5,498 nucleotides of DNA. Source: DHVE2 group archaeon. Its GTDB lineage: Archaea > Thermoplasmatota > Thermoplasmata > Thermoplasmatales > Aciduliprofundaceae. How positions within the stretch are numbered: the first letter of the stretch is position 1; every line of letters begins with the position of its first letter. The notes below the pieces were generated by a model. It had not been told where the DNA came from. It ran no database searches and saw only the letters and a program-made list of their open reading frames with translations. Below, piece by piece: positions 1 through 5,336 of the stretch. The stretch is taken from contig WALH01000074.1 of assembly GCA_015522935.1 (NCBI GenBank), positions 1-5,498 of the forward strand, written 5' to 3'. The position numbers and the translations under genes are program-made.

Positions 1-672
1 AAAAAGAATGATATTGTTGAAAGAGAATTGAGAAATGGTGGTACTGGGGTTTACACAGAAAATGGAGTTATTTACTATGAAGCCAAGGAAAAAAAGGAAA
101 AGATAATGAAAGTTGAAGAGGTGAAATATGCACTTGGAGGGAATCTTAGAGCAAATCTTGAAAACTCCCTTGCAGCAATTTTAATTACTAAACTGATGGA
201 TGTGGATAATGAGACAATTAAAAATACATTGTCTTCCCTCGCTCCAGGAGCATTTTCAGGGCGGCTGAACATAAGAGAATACAAGGGAAAGAAAATAATT
301 GTTGATTACGCACATAATCCAGATGCAATTCTCAAACTAAGAGACTTGGTGGATTTTATTAAGCCTAAGGAGACCTGGTGTGTTATAGCTATTCCCGGGG
401 ACAGAGATGATGAACTTTTGATGGAGGATGGTGAAGCTGCAGCGCAGGTTTTTGGTCATATACTTATCACAGCACGTGAGAAGGATCTTCGTGGTAGGAA
501 AAAGGAGGATTTGCTACAAAAGATTTTAGATGGTGCGAAGAGAGTTAAAGGCAAGGATGTTAGAGTAATGCAAAACGCAGATAATGCCATAAATTATGCA
601 CTTAATAAATCGAAGGAAGGAGATGCTATATTTATTTTAATGGGCCTCAAGAGTGTAGATGAGATTTTATAA
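1..672 (+). CDS. Mur ligase family protein, cyanophycin synthetase-like C-terminal half (5' end outside window)
   Basis: The frame is open from the first base, so the gene begins upstream and 223 residues are visible. Mur ligases are ATP-dependent amide ligases that join an amino acid to a carboxylate through an acyl phosphate. Residues 1-80 look like the end of the central ATPase domain, including a GNLRANLENSLAAI segment (47-60). Residues 85-223 form the C-terminal ligase domain, with DYAHNP (102-107), PGDRDD (132-137) and DLRGR (162-166). DYAHNP is general to the family; the PGDRxDE and DLRGR pair is what I recall from bacterial cyanophycin synthetase (CphA) rather than from MurC-F or FolC. 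CphA also has an N-terminal ATP-grasp domain, which would lie outside the window, so whether this is a full CphA, a CphA2-like enzyme or a stand-alone Mur ligase cannot be told. The internal TTG at 28 is not a likely start because homology continues upstream of it. pdxS follows 64 nt later on the same strand. Family assignment is firm; substrate is unknown. Confidence 0.85.
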   Translation, partial: KKNDIVERELRNGGTGVYTENGVIYYEAKEKKEKIMKVEEVKYALGGNLRANLENSLAAILITKLMDVDNETIKNTLSSLAPGAFSGRLNIREYKGKKIIVDYAHNPDAILKLRDLVDFIKPKETWCVIAIPGDRDDELLMEDGEAAAQVFGHILITAREKDLRGRKKEDLLQKILDGAKRVKGKDVRVMQNADNAINYALNKSKEGDAIFILMGLKSVDEIL

Positions 673-674
673 GG
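664..674 (+). promoter_or_regulatory. candidate TATA box for pdxS
   Basis: The sequence ATTTTATAAGG overlaps the stop codon of the Mur ligase gene and resembles an archaeal TATA element. Transcription would start about 25 nt downstream, near 695, leaving a leader of roughly 40 nt that would include the ribosome binding site at 724-731. Read-through from the upstream gene is equally possible, so this is a weak call. Confidence 0.3.
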
Positions 675-723
675 GATATACAATGGCCGAAAGATAGATA
701 TGGGTGGAGAGTATAAGGAATGT

Positions 724-731
724 GAGGTGAT
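724..731 (+). promoter_or_regulatory. Shine-Dalgarno site of pdxS
   Basis: GAGGTGAT is a near-perfect complement to the 3' end of archaeal 16S rRNA and lies 5 nt before the ATG at 737. It fixes that ATG as the pdxS start and shows that this gene is translated from a leadered transcript. Confidence 0.85.
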
Positions 732-736
732 TTAAA

Positions 737-1747
737 ATGCCATTCCATCTTGAACTGAAAAATTTGCGATTCGGAAGTGAACTGGTCAAAAGAGGGTTTG
801 CCAAGATGCAGAAAGGCGGAGTGATAATGGACGTCACAAATGCTGAGCAGGCGGCGATAGCGGAAGATGCAGGAGCAGTGGCAGTTATGGCTCTTGAGCG
901 TGTACCAGCGGATATCCGTAAAGCGGGAGGGGTCGCAAGAATGGCAGATCCTAACAAGATTCAGGAGATAATGGATACTGTAACTATACCCGTGATGGCA
1001 AAGGTGAGAATAGGACACATTGCGGAAGCCAGAGCTTTAGAAGCTCTGAGTGTGGATATGATAGATGAAAGTGAAGTTTTGACTCCTGCAGACCCGTTTT
1101 TCCATATAGATAAAAGAGAATTTACCATACCATTTGTGTGTGGCGCTCGCAACTTAGGTGAAGCAGTCCGTAGAATTTGGGAAGGTGCAGCAATGATTCG
1201 TACCAAGGGAGAGGCAGGTACGGGTAATGTGATTGAAGCCGTTAGACATATGCGCTTAGTAAATCGGGGGATTGAAGAATTAAAATATAAGGATGATGCA
1301 GATATATACAAGATTGCGAGAAAGTATGCGGAATCCTATCAGCAACTTCTTCTTCGTGTAAAGGAGTTCAATGGATTGCCAGCGGAGATTGACCCTCATG
1401 AGCCAGTATTTGGAAAATACACACTGAATGACATAACTGAAGGTCTTTACAAGGAACTAATTGAGATAAAAAAACTTCAGCGCTTACCCGTGGTGAACTT
1501 TGCTGCCGGAGGAATAGCTACGCCTGCGGATGCCGCCCTTATGATGCAATTAGGAGCAGATGGAGTATTTGTTGGCTCTGGGATATTCAAATCGCCTAAC
1601 CCGAAAGAGATGGCACGAGCAATTGTGGAAGCAGTACACAATTACGACGAACCAAGCGTTGTTGCTGAGGTATCAAAAGGCCTTAAGGGAATGGAAGGTT
1701 TGGAAGTCTCTCAGCTCAAAGAAAAACTTCAAGAACGAGGATGGTAA
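737..1747 (+). CDS. pdxS: pyridoxal 5'-phosphate synthase, lyase/synthase subunit PdxS
   Basis: PdxS makes pyridoxal 5'-phosphate directly from ribose 5-phosphate, glyceraldehyde 3-phosphate and ammonia; the ammonia normally comes from glutamine through the partner glutaminase PdxT. The protein is a 336-residue TIM barrel in the cytosol. Key residues are present: Asp32, Lys89 in AKVRIGH and Lys157 in IRTKGEAGTG, equivalent to D24, K81 and K149 of the Bacillus enzyme at a constant offset of 8. The phosphate-binding loops AAGGIATP and FVGSGIF follow, and the C-terminus ends in the usual QERGW. It is about 40 residues longer than bacterial PdxS (about 294): eight extra at the N-terminus, and an insertion of about 35-38 residues around 202-240, just before LPVVNFAAGG. 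A similar insertion is known in the Methanocaldococcus jannaschii enzyme. The start is set by the strong ribosome binding site. No pdxT lies beside it: a Mur ligase gene is upstream and a convergent gene downstream. The assignment is essentially certain. Confidence 0.98.
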   Translation: MPFHLELKNLRFGSELVKRGFAKMQKGGVIMDVTNAEQAAIAEDAGAVAVMALERVPADIRKAGGVARMADPNKIQEIMDTVTIPVMAKVRIGHIAEARALEALSVDMIDESEVLTPADPFFHIDKREFTIPFVCGARNLGEAVRRIWEGAAMIRTKGEAGTGNVIEAVRHMRLVNRGIEELKYKDDADIYKIARKYAESYQQLLLRVKEFNGLPAEIDPHEPVFGKYTLNDITEGLYKELIEIKKLQRLPVVNFAAGGIATPADAALMMQLGADGVFVGSGIFKSPNPKEMARAIVEAVHNYDEPSVVAEVSKGLKGMEGLEVSQLKEKLQERGW

Positions 1748-1757
1748 AATCAAATAT

Positions 1758-1777
1758 CATTATTTTTTTAAATTTTT
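1758..1777 (+). terminator. T-tract terminator of pdxS
   Basis: Eleven or more bases after the pdxS stop come a run of seven T (1763-1769) and a run of five T (1773-1777). Oligo-T on the non-template strand is the usual archaeal terminator. It also separates pdxS from the convergent gene that ends at 1810. Confidence 0.7.
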
Positions 1778-1798
1778 AAAAAAAAGAAAAGAAAAAAG
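1778..1798 (-). terminator. T-tract terminator of the convergent surface-protein gene
   Basis: On the minus strand this reads as T-runs of six, four and eight separated by single C residues, beginning 12 nt after the stop codon at 1810-1812. Together with the plus-strand T-runs at 1763-1777 it forms a compact two-way terminator between convergent genes. The A-run and T-run could also pair as a short AT hairpin. Confidence 0.7.
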
Positions 1799-1809
1799 TG
1801 GATGGCGGG

Positions 1810-2985
1810 TTATCGTCTTGCTATGATTGCGGCTGCTATTATGGCTATAATTACTACAACTATTATTGTTATGACTATGGGATTCTCCAGCCAGTTTATT
1901 ACAGAGCTTTCTGTTGAGGAGCTTCCAGATGAACTTCCCCCTATACTCTGACTCTCAATAGTTAGTGTGTGCGAAGAGAAGTGAGATACATAGACTATGA
2001 TTGTAACCTCCGCTGTGCCGTTGATTACAGCGTACTTATACGTATTTCCACCTGCTAGAACATCGGTAACTGTTGTATTCATTGCCTTATTTCCATCTAT
2101 TTTCACGACTATCCTGTGATTCTCATCGTACTGTAATTTGTTTTTATCCACGTTTATTACCACAACCTTACCGGTGTGATTCTCAGAACTCACGACGACA
2201 CTTATACTGTTCATATTCACGCTCACACTTGCATGGAAATCATAGGTGTAATTCATAAAATCACTTGAGCCTTCACCGCTGATATCTATCTGCCCAGCAA
2301 CTTTCCCATCTTTGATACCATTTATTATCTTCTGTCTGACATTGGATGGTATTTGCCAGTCATCGGTTCTTATGAATATAACGCTACCCCCACGGAAACT
2401 GTAATCACCAAAAGTGTAATTGGTATTGCCGAGGGAGACAGTTACTTGATCTCCGCTTATTGAGGCACTGCCTGTAAAGATAAGCACTCCAGATATTGGA
2501 CCGTTGAGCATTATCATGTGATTGCTCGTCATCTCTGCATTTACTCCAGAGGCGAGTTTATACGTAATCTTATCCTGTCCATACACAACTATGTGCAGAA
2601 CACCAGCTGGATTGTCATGCGCATGCAGAAATCTCCACATAGACTTTTTAGGCTGCTGTAACCAAGAGATGTTCAATGGCGCACCCATACCATAGTAGAA
2701 CAGAGAGGCACCTTTTACCCACACATTTCCAGTTGTCTCATTTTCATACGTCACACTTTCAAATACGGTTGTGCCATTAACCTCGTAGTTCTGAATTTCT
2801 CCACTCTGAGAATCAATGTTAAAACTCACAAACTCGCCCTGCGCAAAGCCATGGGTGTAGTTAAAATGCCCGACTCTGCAACCTCCATGGCCCTGCATGG
2901 TCATACCGTTTGCACCATGTGTTATTACAGCTGCTGCGGGTATCACCATCAAGGCCGCTATCATTAATATCCATATTTTGTTCAT
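1810..2985 (-). CDS. secreted, C-terminally anchored surface protein of unknown function
   Basis: I do not recognise a named family. The 391-residue protein starts with a typical signal peptide: a basic MNK followed by a hydrophobic stretch to about residue 20, with cleavage plausible after the Ala-rich segment. Most of the rest is short beta-rich segments. Residues 347-361 form a Ser/Gly linker, and 370-389 are a single Ile/Val/Ala transmembrane helix ending in Arg-Arg, so the body should face outside with a tiny cytosolic tail. Nine N-glycosylation sequons (NxS/T) are present, which suits an archaeal envelope glycoprotein. The mature N-terminus (about 28-45) is rich in Met, His and Gly and holds the only cysteine, Cys36; HAHD occurs at 121-124. 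The ATG at 2985 is chosen over the in-frame ATG at 3039 because it has a ribosome binding site (GGTGA, 2995-2991) and a signal peptide right after it, and because the TATA box at 3027-3017 lies between the two. Envelope or S-layer-associated role is inference. Confidence 0.85.
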   Translation of the reverse strand: MNKIWILMIAALMVIPAAAVITHGANGMTMQGHGGCRVGHFNYTHGFAQGEFVSFNIDSQSGEIQNYEVNGTTVFESVTYENETTGNVWVKGASLFYYGMGAPLNISWLQQPKKSMWRFLHAHDNPAGVLHIVVYGQDKITYKLASGVNAEMTSNHMIMLNGPISGVLIFTGSASISGDQVTVSLGNTNYTFGDYSFRGGSVIFIRTDDWQIPSNVRQKIINGIKDGKVAGQIDISGEGSSDFMNYTYDFHASVSVNMNSISVVVSSENHTGKVVVINVDKNKLQYDENHRIVVKIDGNKAMNTTVTDVLAGGNTYKYAVINGTAEVTIIVYVSHFSSHTLTIESQSIGGSSSGSSSTESSVINWLENPIVITIIVVVIIAIIAAAIIARR

Positions 2986-2990
2986 TTTTC

Positions 2991-2995
2991 TCACC
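2991..2995 (-). promoter_or_regulatory. ribosome binding site deciding the surface-protein start
   Basis: GGTGA (minus strand) lies 5 nt before the ATG at 2985-2983. It supports this start over the ATG 54 nt upstream. With a transcript expected to begin near 2995, the site would sit almost at the 5' end of a very short leader. Confidence 0.7.
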
Positions 2996-3016
2996 AATAA
3001 CCTCAACTCATTCGTA

Positions 3017-3027
3017 CTTATATTTAC
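3017..3027 (-). promoter_or_regulatory. TATA box of the surface-protein gene
   Basis: On the minus strand the sequence is GTAAATATAAG, preceded by an A-rich stretch (CCAAAAA) that could act as BRE. A start site about 25 nt downstream falls near 2995, giving a leader of about 10 nt before the ATG at 2985. It rules against translation from 3039, which would be upstream of the promoter. Confidence 0.65.
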
Positions 3028-3030
3028 TTT

Positions 3031-3059
3031 TTGGTACATTCTTGGAAGATTGGTACATT
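3031..3059. repeat. pair of 10-bp direct repeats upstream of the surface-protein promoter
   Basis: TTGGTACATT occurs exactly at 3031-3040 and again at 3050-3059, 19 bp apart start to start. Read on the minus strand, the unit AATGTACCAA sits immediately upstream of the BRE/TATA of the surface-protein gene, where archaeal activators usually bind. The repeat is seen directly; its role as a regulator site is inference. Confidence 0.6.
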
Positions 3060-3125
3060 TTTCGAATAATTTCGAGGGTTATCTAAATGAGTTTTGTAAC
3101 AATGTATGATACTCTCTGATCTATT

Positions 3126-3163
3126 ACAGGCAGATTTTCTAAATGGATGACAGGCAAGATTTA
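3126..3163. repeat. pair of imperfect 12-13-bp direct repeats upstream of the PRC-barrel gene
   Basis: ACAGGCAGATTT (3126-3137) recurs as ACAGGCAAGATTT (3150-3162), differing by one inserted A, with starts 24 bp apart. The second copy covers the BRE and the first bases of the TATA box of the PRC-barrel gene, so a protein bound there could block transcription. A small tandem duplication without function would look the same. Confidence 0.5.
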
Positions 3164-3167
3164 AATA
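3153..3167 (+). promoter_or_regulatory. BRE/TATA promoter of the PRC-barrel gene
   Basis: The purine-rich GGCAAGA is followed by TTTAAATA (3160-3167), a good archaeal TATA box. A start site about 25 nt downstream falls near 3189, leaving a leader of about 9 nt before the ATG at 3198. This excludes the in-frame TTG at 3186 as a likely start. It is back to back with the promoter at 3017-3027, so the two genes are divergently transcribed from a shared region. Confidence 0.6.
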
Positions 3168-3197
3168 ATAGGACGCTAATACACCTTGGGGATTAAA

Positions 3198-3449
3198 ATG
3201 ATGACTGAATCAACGGAACTCATAGGTCTTGAGGTCTATACGGATAAAGGATATCTATTAGGAACAGTTGAGGATTTATTGATTGATATAGATGAGTACA
3301 AGGTATATGGACTATATGTGGAGAAAACCAATCCTCTCTTAGTGGAGGATGGTGTGCCAGTTTCCGTCCCATACAGATGGGTTAAAGCAGTAGGCGATGT
3401 CATACTTTTGAAGAAATTTCCATCTTACGTGAGCATATCCAGTGCGTAG
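3198..3449 (+). CDS. small stand-alone PRC-barrel domain protein
   Basis: The 83-residue product is a single PRC-barrel, the small beta-barrel named after the photosynthetic reaction centre H subunit. The pattern is clear: LIGLEVYTDKGYLLGTVED (8-26) with the conserved glycines, a strand containing VYGLYVE (36-42), and VPYRWVKAVGDVILL (57-71). There is no signal peptide or membrane segment, so it is probably cytosolic. In archaea many such short proteins are adaptors; in Haloferax the PRC-barrel proteins CdpB1 and CdpB2 act in cell division with SepF and FtsZ, while bacterial relatives include RimM. Which of these applies cannot be told from sequence. The start is ATG 3198, or 3201 immediately after, with weak GGGG (3188-3191) upstream and the TATA box at 3160-3167; the TTG at 3186 would fall before the expected transcript start. 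It is divergent from the surface-protein gene and ends 1 nt from the gltX stop, head-on. Confidence 0.88.
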   Translation: MMTESTELIGLEVYTDKGYLLGTVEDLLIDIDEYKVYGLYVEKTNPLLVEDGVPVSVPYRWVKAVGDVILLKKFPSYVSISSA

Positions 3450-3450
3450 A

Positions 3451-5127
3451 TTAGCGGTGACCAAAATATCCTACTAATTTTCCATTTTCTTTATAAACTC
3501 TACAGAAGCCGAAACGTTCAAATTGCACTGTTTCCCCCACACTTTTTTCCACCAGAGGCTCGGTAAATCCTCCGTAAATTTTACCATCTGGCATGATAAT
3601 CTTCATATCCAGTCCATTGTGCGGGCACCAGTGGATTATCTTCGCCCCTTTTTTTATAACTGATAGATCGTTGCCTGCGTATTCTCCTTCATTACCTTTT
3701 TTAACTATATTGCATAGATCCTTGAGACGGAGTAATGAACCATCTGGAATTATACTCCATTCATCATCCACGACCCACACTTTTATCGGATCATGAAATT
3801 CATATGTGCGATATCCCATATCCTCACTGGGATGGTATGGTGCCTGGGCTACCAATTTATCCACACCCTTAATTTCTATCTCTTTCGGATTCCACACGAA
3901 GAAATATCGTTTTGCAAGTGGATCCACGATTTCTCTGTTGTATGCGTAAAGATTGTCCCAAGAGAACTCGATATCCACACTTTTAAGCCCGACATCAATC
4001 CAGTATTGTCTTATGGCTTCCGGTCTTATTCCCCTCTTGGCAAGGGCACGCAAAGTTCCCAGGCGAGGATCATCCCAGCCCCTATACCTCCCCTCCTTAA
4101 TTCCCTGCTTTATGGTGGATGTTTTCAGAATTGTGTCCTTCATTGTGACCCAGCCATAGTGAATATAGACAGGTTTTTTCCAGCCAAAATAATTGTAGAT
4201 GTACATCTGTCGGTAAGTGTTGTTAAGGTGATCTTTACCTCGAAGGACATGGGTTAACCGCAATTCGTAATCATCTATGGCCACGGAAAAATTCATGAGA
4301 GGATAAACGATGTATTTATTCCCCACACGGGGATGCTCTGCATCTTTGATTATTCGGAACGCTGCCCAGTCTCGAATTGCAGGATTCGGATGGTTTAAAT
4401 CAGTCTTGACAACATAAACTGCCTCACCATCATCGTAATCACCGTTGAGCATTTTATCCCATCTCTCCAAATGTTCCTCAGGAGGCAAATCTCGATCATT
4501 CGTAGGTTTTCCCTCATTCTTTAATTTTCTCCATTCCTCCGCTGGAACCGTCGTGATGTACGCTTTGCCCATTTCTAAAAGTTTGCGAGCATAAATATAG
4601 TAAATTTCAAATCTATCGCTCTGAATGATAGTTTTATGTACTTTTACTCCCAGCCATTCCAAATCTTCAGGTATCATATCATAAGCTTCCGGAAGAATGT
4701 TGTGGGGATTAGTATCCTCAATTCTCAGAAAAAGAATTCCACCATATCTTTTCACATATTCATCATTGAGGATGGCCATTCTTGACTGGCCAAGATGCAT
4801 TGGTCCTGATGGACTCGGCGCAAGACGCATTCTCACTTCACCATGAACATTTGGCAAATCCTCTAATTCCTTCTTCTCTTCCCTCTTTTTCTTCTTCAAA
4901 AGTTCAGGGGCAATTTCTTCCAGTTTTTTTCTCTGCTCCTGAATACTCAGCAAATTAACCTCTTCCACTGTTTTCTTTACCTTGTCAATAAGTTCTCTTG
5001 CCCTCTTACGTAACTCAGGATTCTCAGCCATAATCTTACCCATCACCGCCTTGTACTCAGCCTTACCACTGTGGAGAATTGCGTTCTGAAGCGTGTATTT
5101 GAGAATGAGTTCTTGAAGCTCTTTCAT
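3451..5127 (-). CDS. gltX: glutamyl-tRNA synthetase, archaeal type
   Basis: This class I synthetase attaches glutamate to tRNA. In archaea it is normally non-discriminating and also charges tRNA(Gln), the product being amidated by GatDE. The 558 residues match the family: an N-terminal helical extension specific to archaeal enzymes (about 1-75), a charged linker (76-91), the catalytic Rossmann fold (about 96-395) and the beta-barrel anticodon-binding region (about 398-558). Seen landmarks are APSPSGPMHLGQSR (103-116), LRIEDTNP (134-141), KTDLNHPNP (241-249), LRGKDHLNNT (295-304), the KMSKS-loop equivalent LKTST (334-338) and GWDDPRLGT (350-358). The signature motifs are unusual: HIGH reads HLGQ, and the loop has Thr where most archaeal enzymes have the Lys of SK. 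Cysteines expected near the acceptor-binding insertion (about 190-215) are also absent. The ATG at 5127 begins the archaeal-type extension and has no ribosome binding site, so the transcript is probably leaderless. The stop is 1 nt from that of the PRC-barrel gene. Confidence 0.97.
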   Translation of the reverse strand: MKELQELILKYTLQNAILHSGKAEYKAVMGKIMAENPELRKRARELIDKVKKTVEEVNLLSIQEQRKKLEEIAPELLKKKKREEKKELEDLPNVHGEVRMRLAPSPSGPMHLGQSRMAILNDEYVKRYGGILFLRIEDTNPHNILPEAYDMIPEDLEWLGVKVHKTIIQSDRFEIYYIYARKLLEMGKAYITTVPAEEWRKLKNEGKPTNDRDLPPEEHLERWDKMLNGDYDDGEAVYVVKTDLNHPNPAIRDWAAFRIIKDAEHPRVGNKYIVYPLMNFSVAIDDYELRLTHVLRGKDHLNNTYRQMYIYNYFGWKKPVYIHYGWVTMKDTILKTSTIKQGIKEGRYRGWDDPRLGTLRALAKRGIRPEAIRQYWIDVGLKSVDIEFSWDNLYAYNREIVDPLAKRYFFVWNPKEIEIKGVDKLVAQAPYHPSEDMGYRTYEFHDPIKVWVVDDEWSIIPDGSLLRLKDLCNIVKKGNEGEYAGNDLSVIKKGAKIIHWCPHNGLDMKIIMPDGKIYGGFTEPLVEKSVGETVQFERFGFCRVYKENGKLVGYFGHR

Positions 5128-5148
5128 AATGCGGGATATATGACAGGA

Positions 5149-5160
5149 TTGATAAAGTTT
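5149..5160 (-). promoter_or_regulatory. candidate TATA box of gltX, probably leaderless transcript
   Basis: On the minus strand the sequence reads AAACTTTATCAA. A start site about 25 nt downstream would fall at about 5129, one or two bases before the gltX ATG at 5127. The bases just before that ATG (ATATATCCCGCATT) contain no purine-rich ribosome binding site, which fits a leaderless message. The match to the TATA consensus is only fair. Confidence 0.4.
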
Positions 5161-5231
5161 TTCCGAGAGAACAGATTTTCCTCTTCGTCCTCTCTGATGT
5201 CAAGAAATCTCGAGTGATGCAGTGTGTTAGC
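5161..5231. other. intergenic sequence with no recognised gene
   Basis: Between the gltX promoter and the antitoxin remnant no RNA gene or complete coding sequence was found. The plus-strand frame of the remnant stays open back to about 5130 but reads as nothing recognisable; an in-frame ATG at 5217 could add five residues to it. The lost N-terminal part of the antitoxin would be expected here. Confidence 0.5.
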
Positions 5232-5333
5232 ATGTGCAAAGAAATTCTCAGAGAGATTCAGGAAAGTGAAGAAGCATATCAGAAAGGGGAAGTAAAAAGA
5301 TTCAAAAGCATAGAGAACTTTAGAAGGGGCTGA
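5232..5333 (+). pseudogene. C-terminal remnant of a RelB-like type II antitoxin
   Basis: Thirty-three codons read MCKEILREIQ followed by ESEEAYQKGEVKRFKSIENF and RRG. The charged helix, then a 'GEVKRFKS.E.F' tail, is like the toxin-binding C-terminus of RelB-family antitoxins in archaea. Those proteins are usually 70-90 residues with an N-terminal DNA-binding part; that part is not visible upstream in any frame, and no clear promoter or ribosome binding site precedes the ATG. The stop codon is followed three bases later by a GTG that opens the toxin-like remnant, the tight spacing typical of these pairs. A very short functional antitoxin is possible but less likely given the state of its partner. 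The family call rests on pattern memory, not a search. Confidence 0.5.
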
Positions 5334-5336
5334 GAA

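Noticed and set aside
28..672. TTG at 28 as the start of the Mur ligase gene
   Set aside because: The frame is open to base 1 and the visible part is only the C-terminal half of the family, so the real start lies upstream.
647..1311. Minus-strand open frames across pdxS
   Set aside because: They are antisense shadows of a certain gene with no family features.
1560..1826. 88-codon plus-strand frame overlapping the pdxS 3' end
   Set aside because: It is an out-of-frame reading of pdxS running into the AT-rich terminator; the tail is a low-complexity Lys/Phe stretch.
1816..1930. PGF-type archaeosortase sorting signal at the C-terminus of the surface protein
   Set aside because: There is a Ser-rich stalk, a helix and Arg-Arg, but no PGF or similar motif before the helix.
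2877..2888. Archaeal lipobox around Cys36 of the surface protein
   Set aside because: The residues before the Cys (HGG) do not fit a lipobox and it is well beyond the hydrophobic core of the signal peptide.
2986..3039. Longer surface-protein start at ATG 3039
   Set aside because: It would place 18 polar and charged residues before the signal peptide, lies upstream of the TATA box, and sits within the direct repeat; the ATG at 2985 has a ribosome binding site.
3186..3197. TTG at 3186 as the start of the PRC-barrel protein
   Set aside because: The expected transcript start is near 3189, and two ATG codons follow at 3198 and 3201; the extra residues add nothing to the domain.
3793..4257. 154-codon plus-strand open frame within gltX
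   Set aside because: It lies wholly antisense to a conserved enzyme, has no recognisable domain or start signal, and is a shadow of gltX.
5125..5234. Minus-strand frame beginning at 5234 and running into gltX
   Set aside because: It reads through the gltX promoter into the wrong frame and encodes nothing recognisable.
5195..5333. C/D box RNA suggested by GTGATG (5214-5219) and CTGA (5330-5333)
   Set aside because: The boxes are over 100 nt apart and no internal D'/C' boxes were found; the interval is coding-like.
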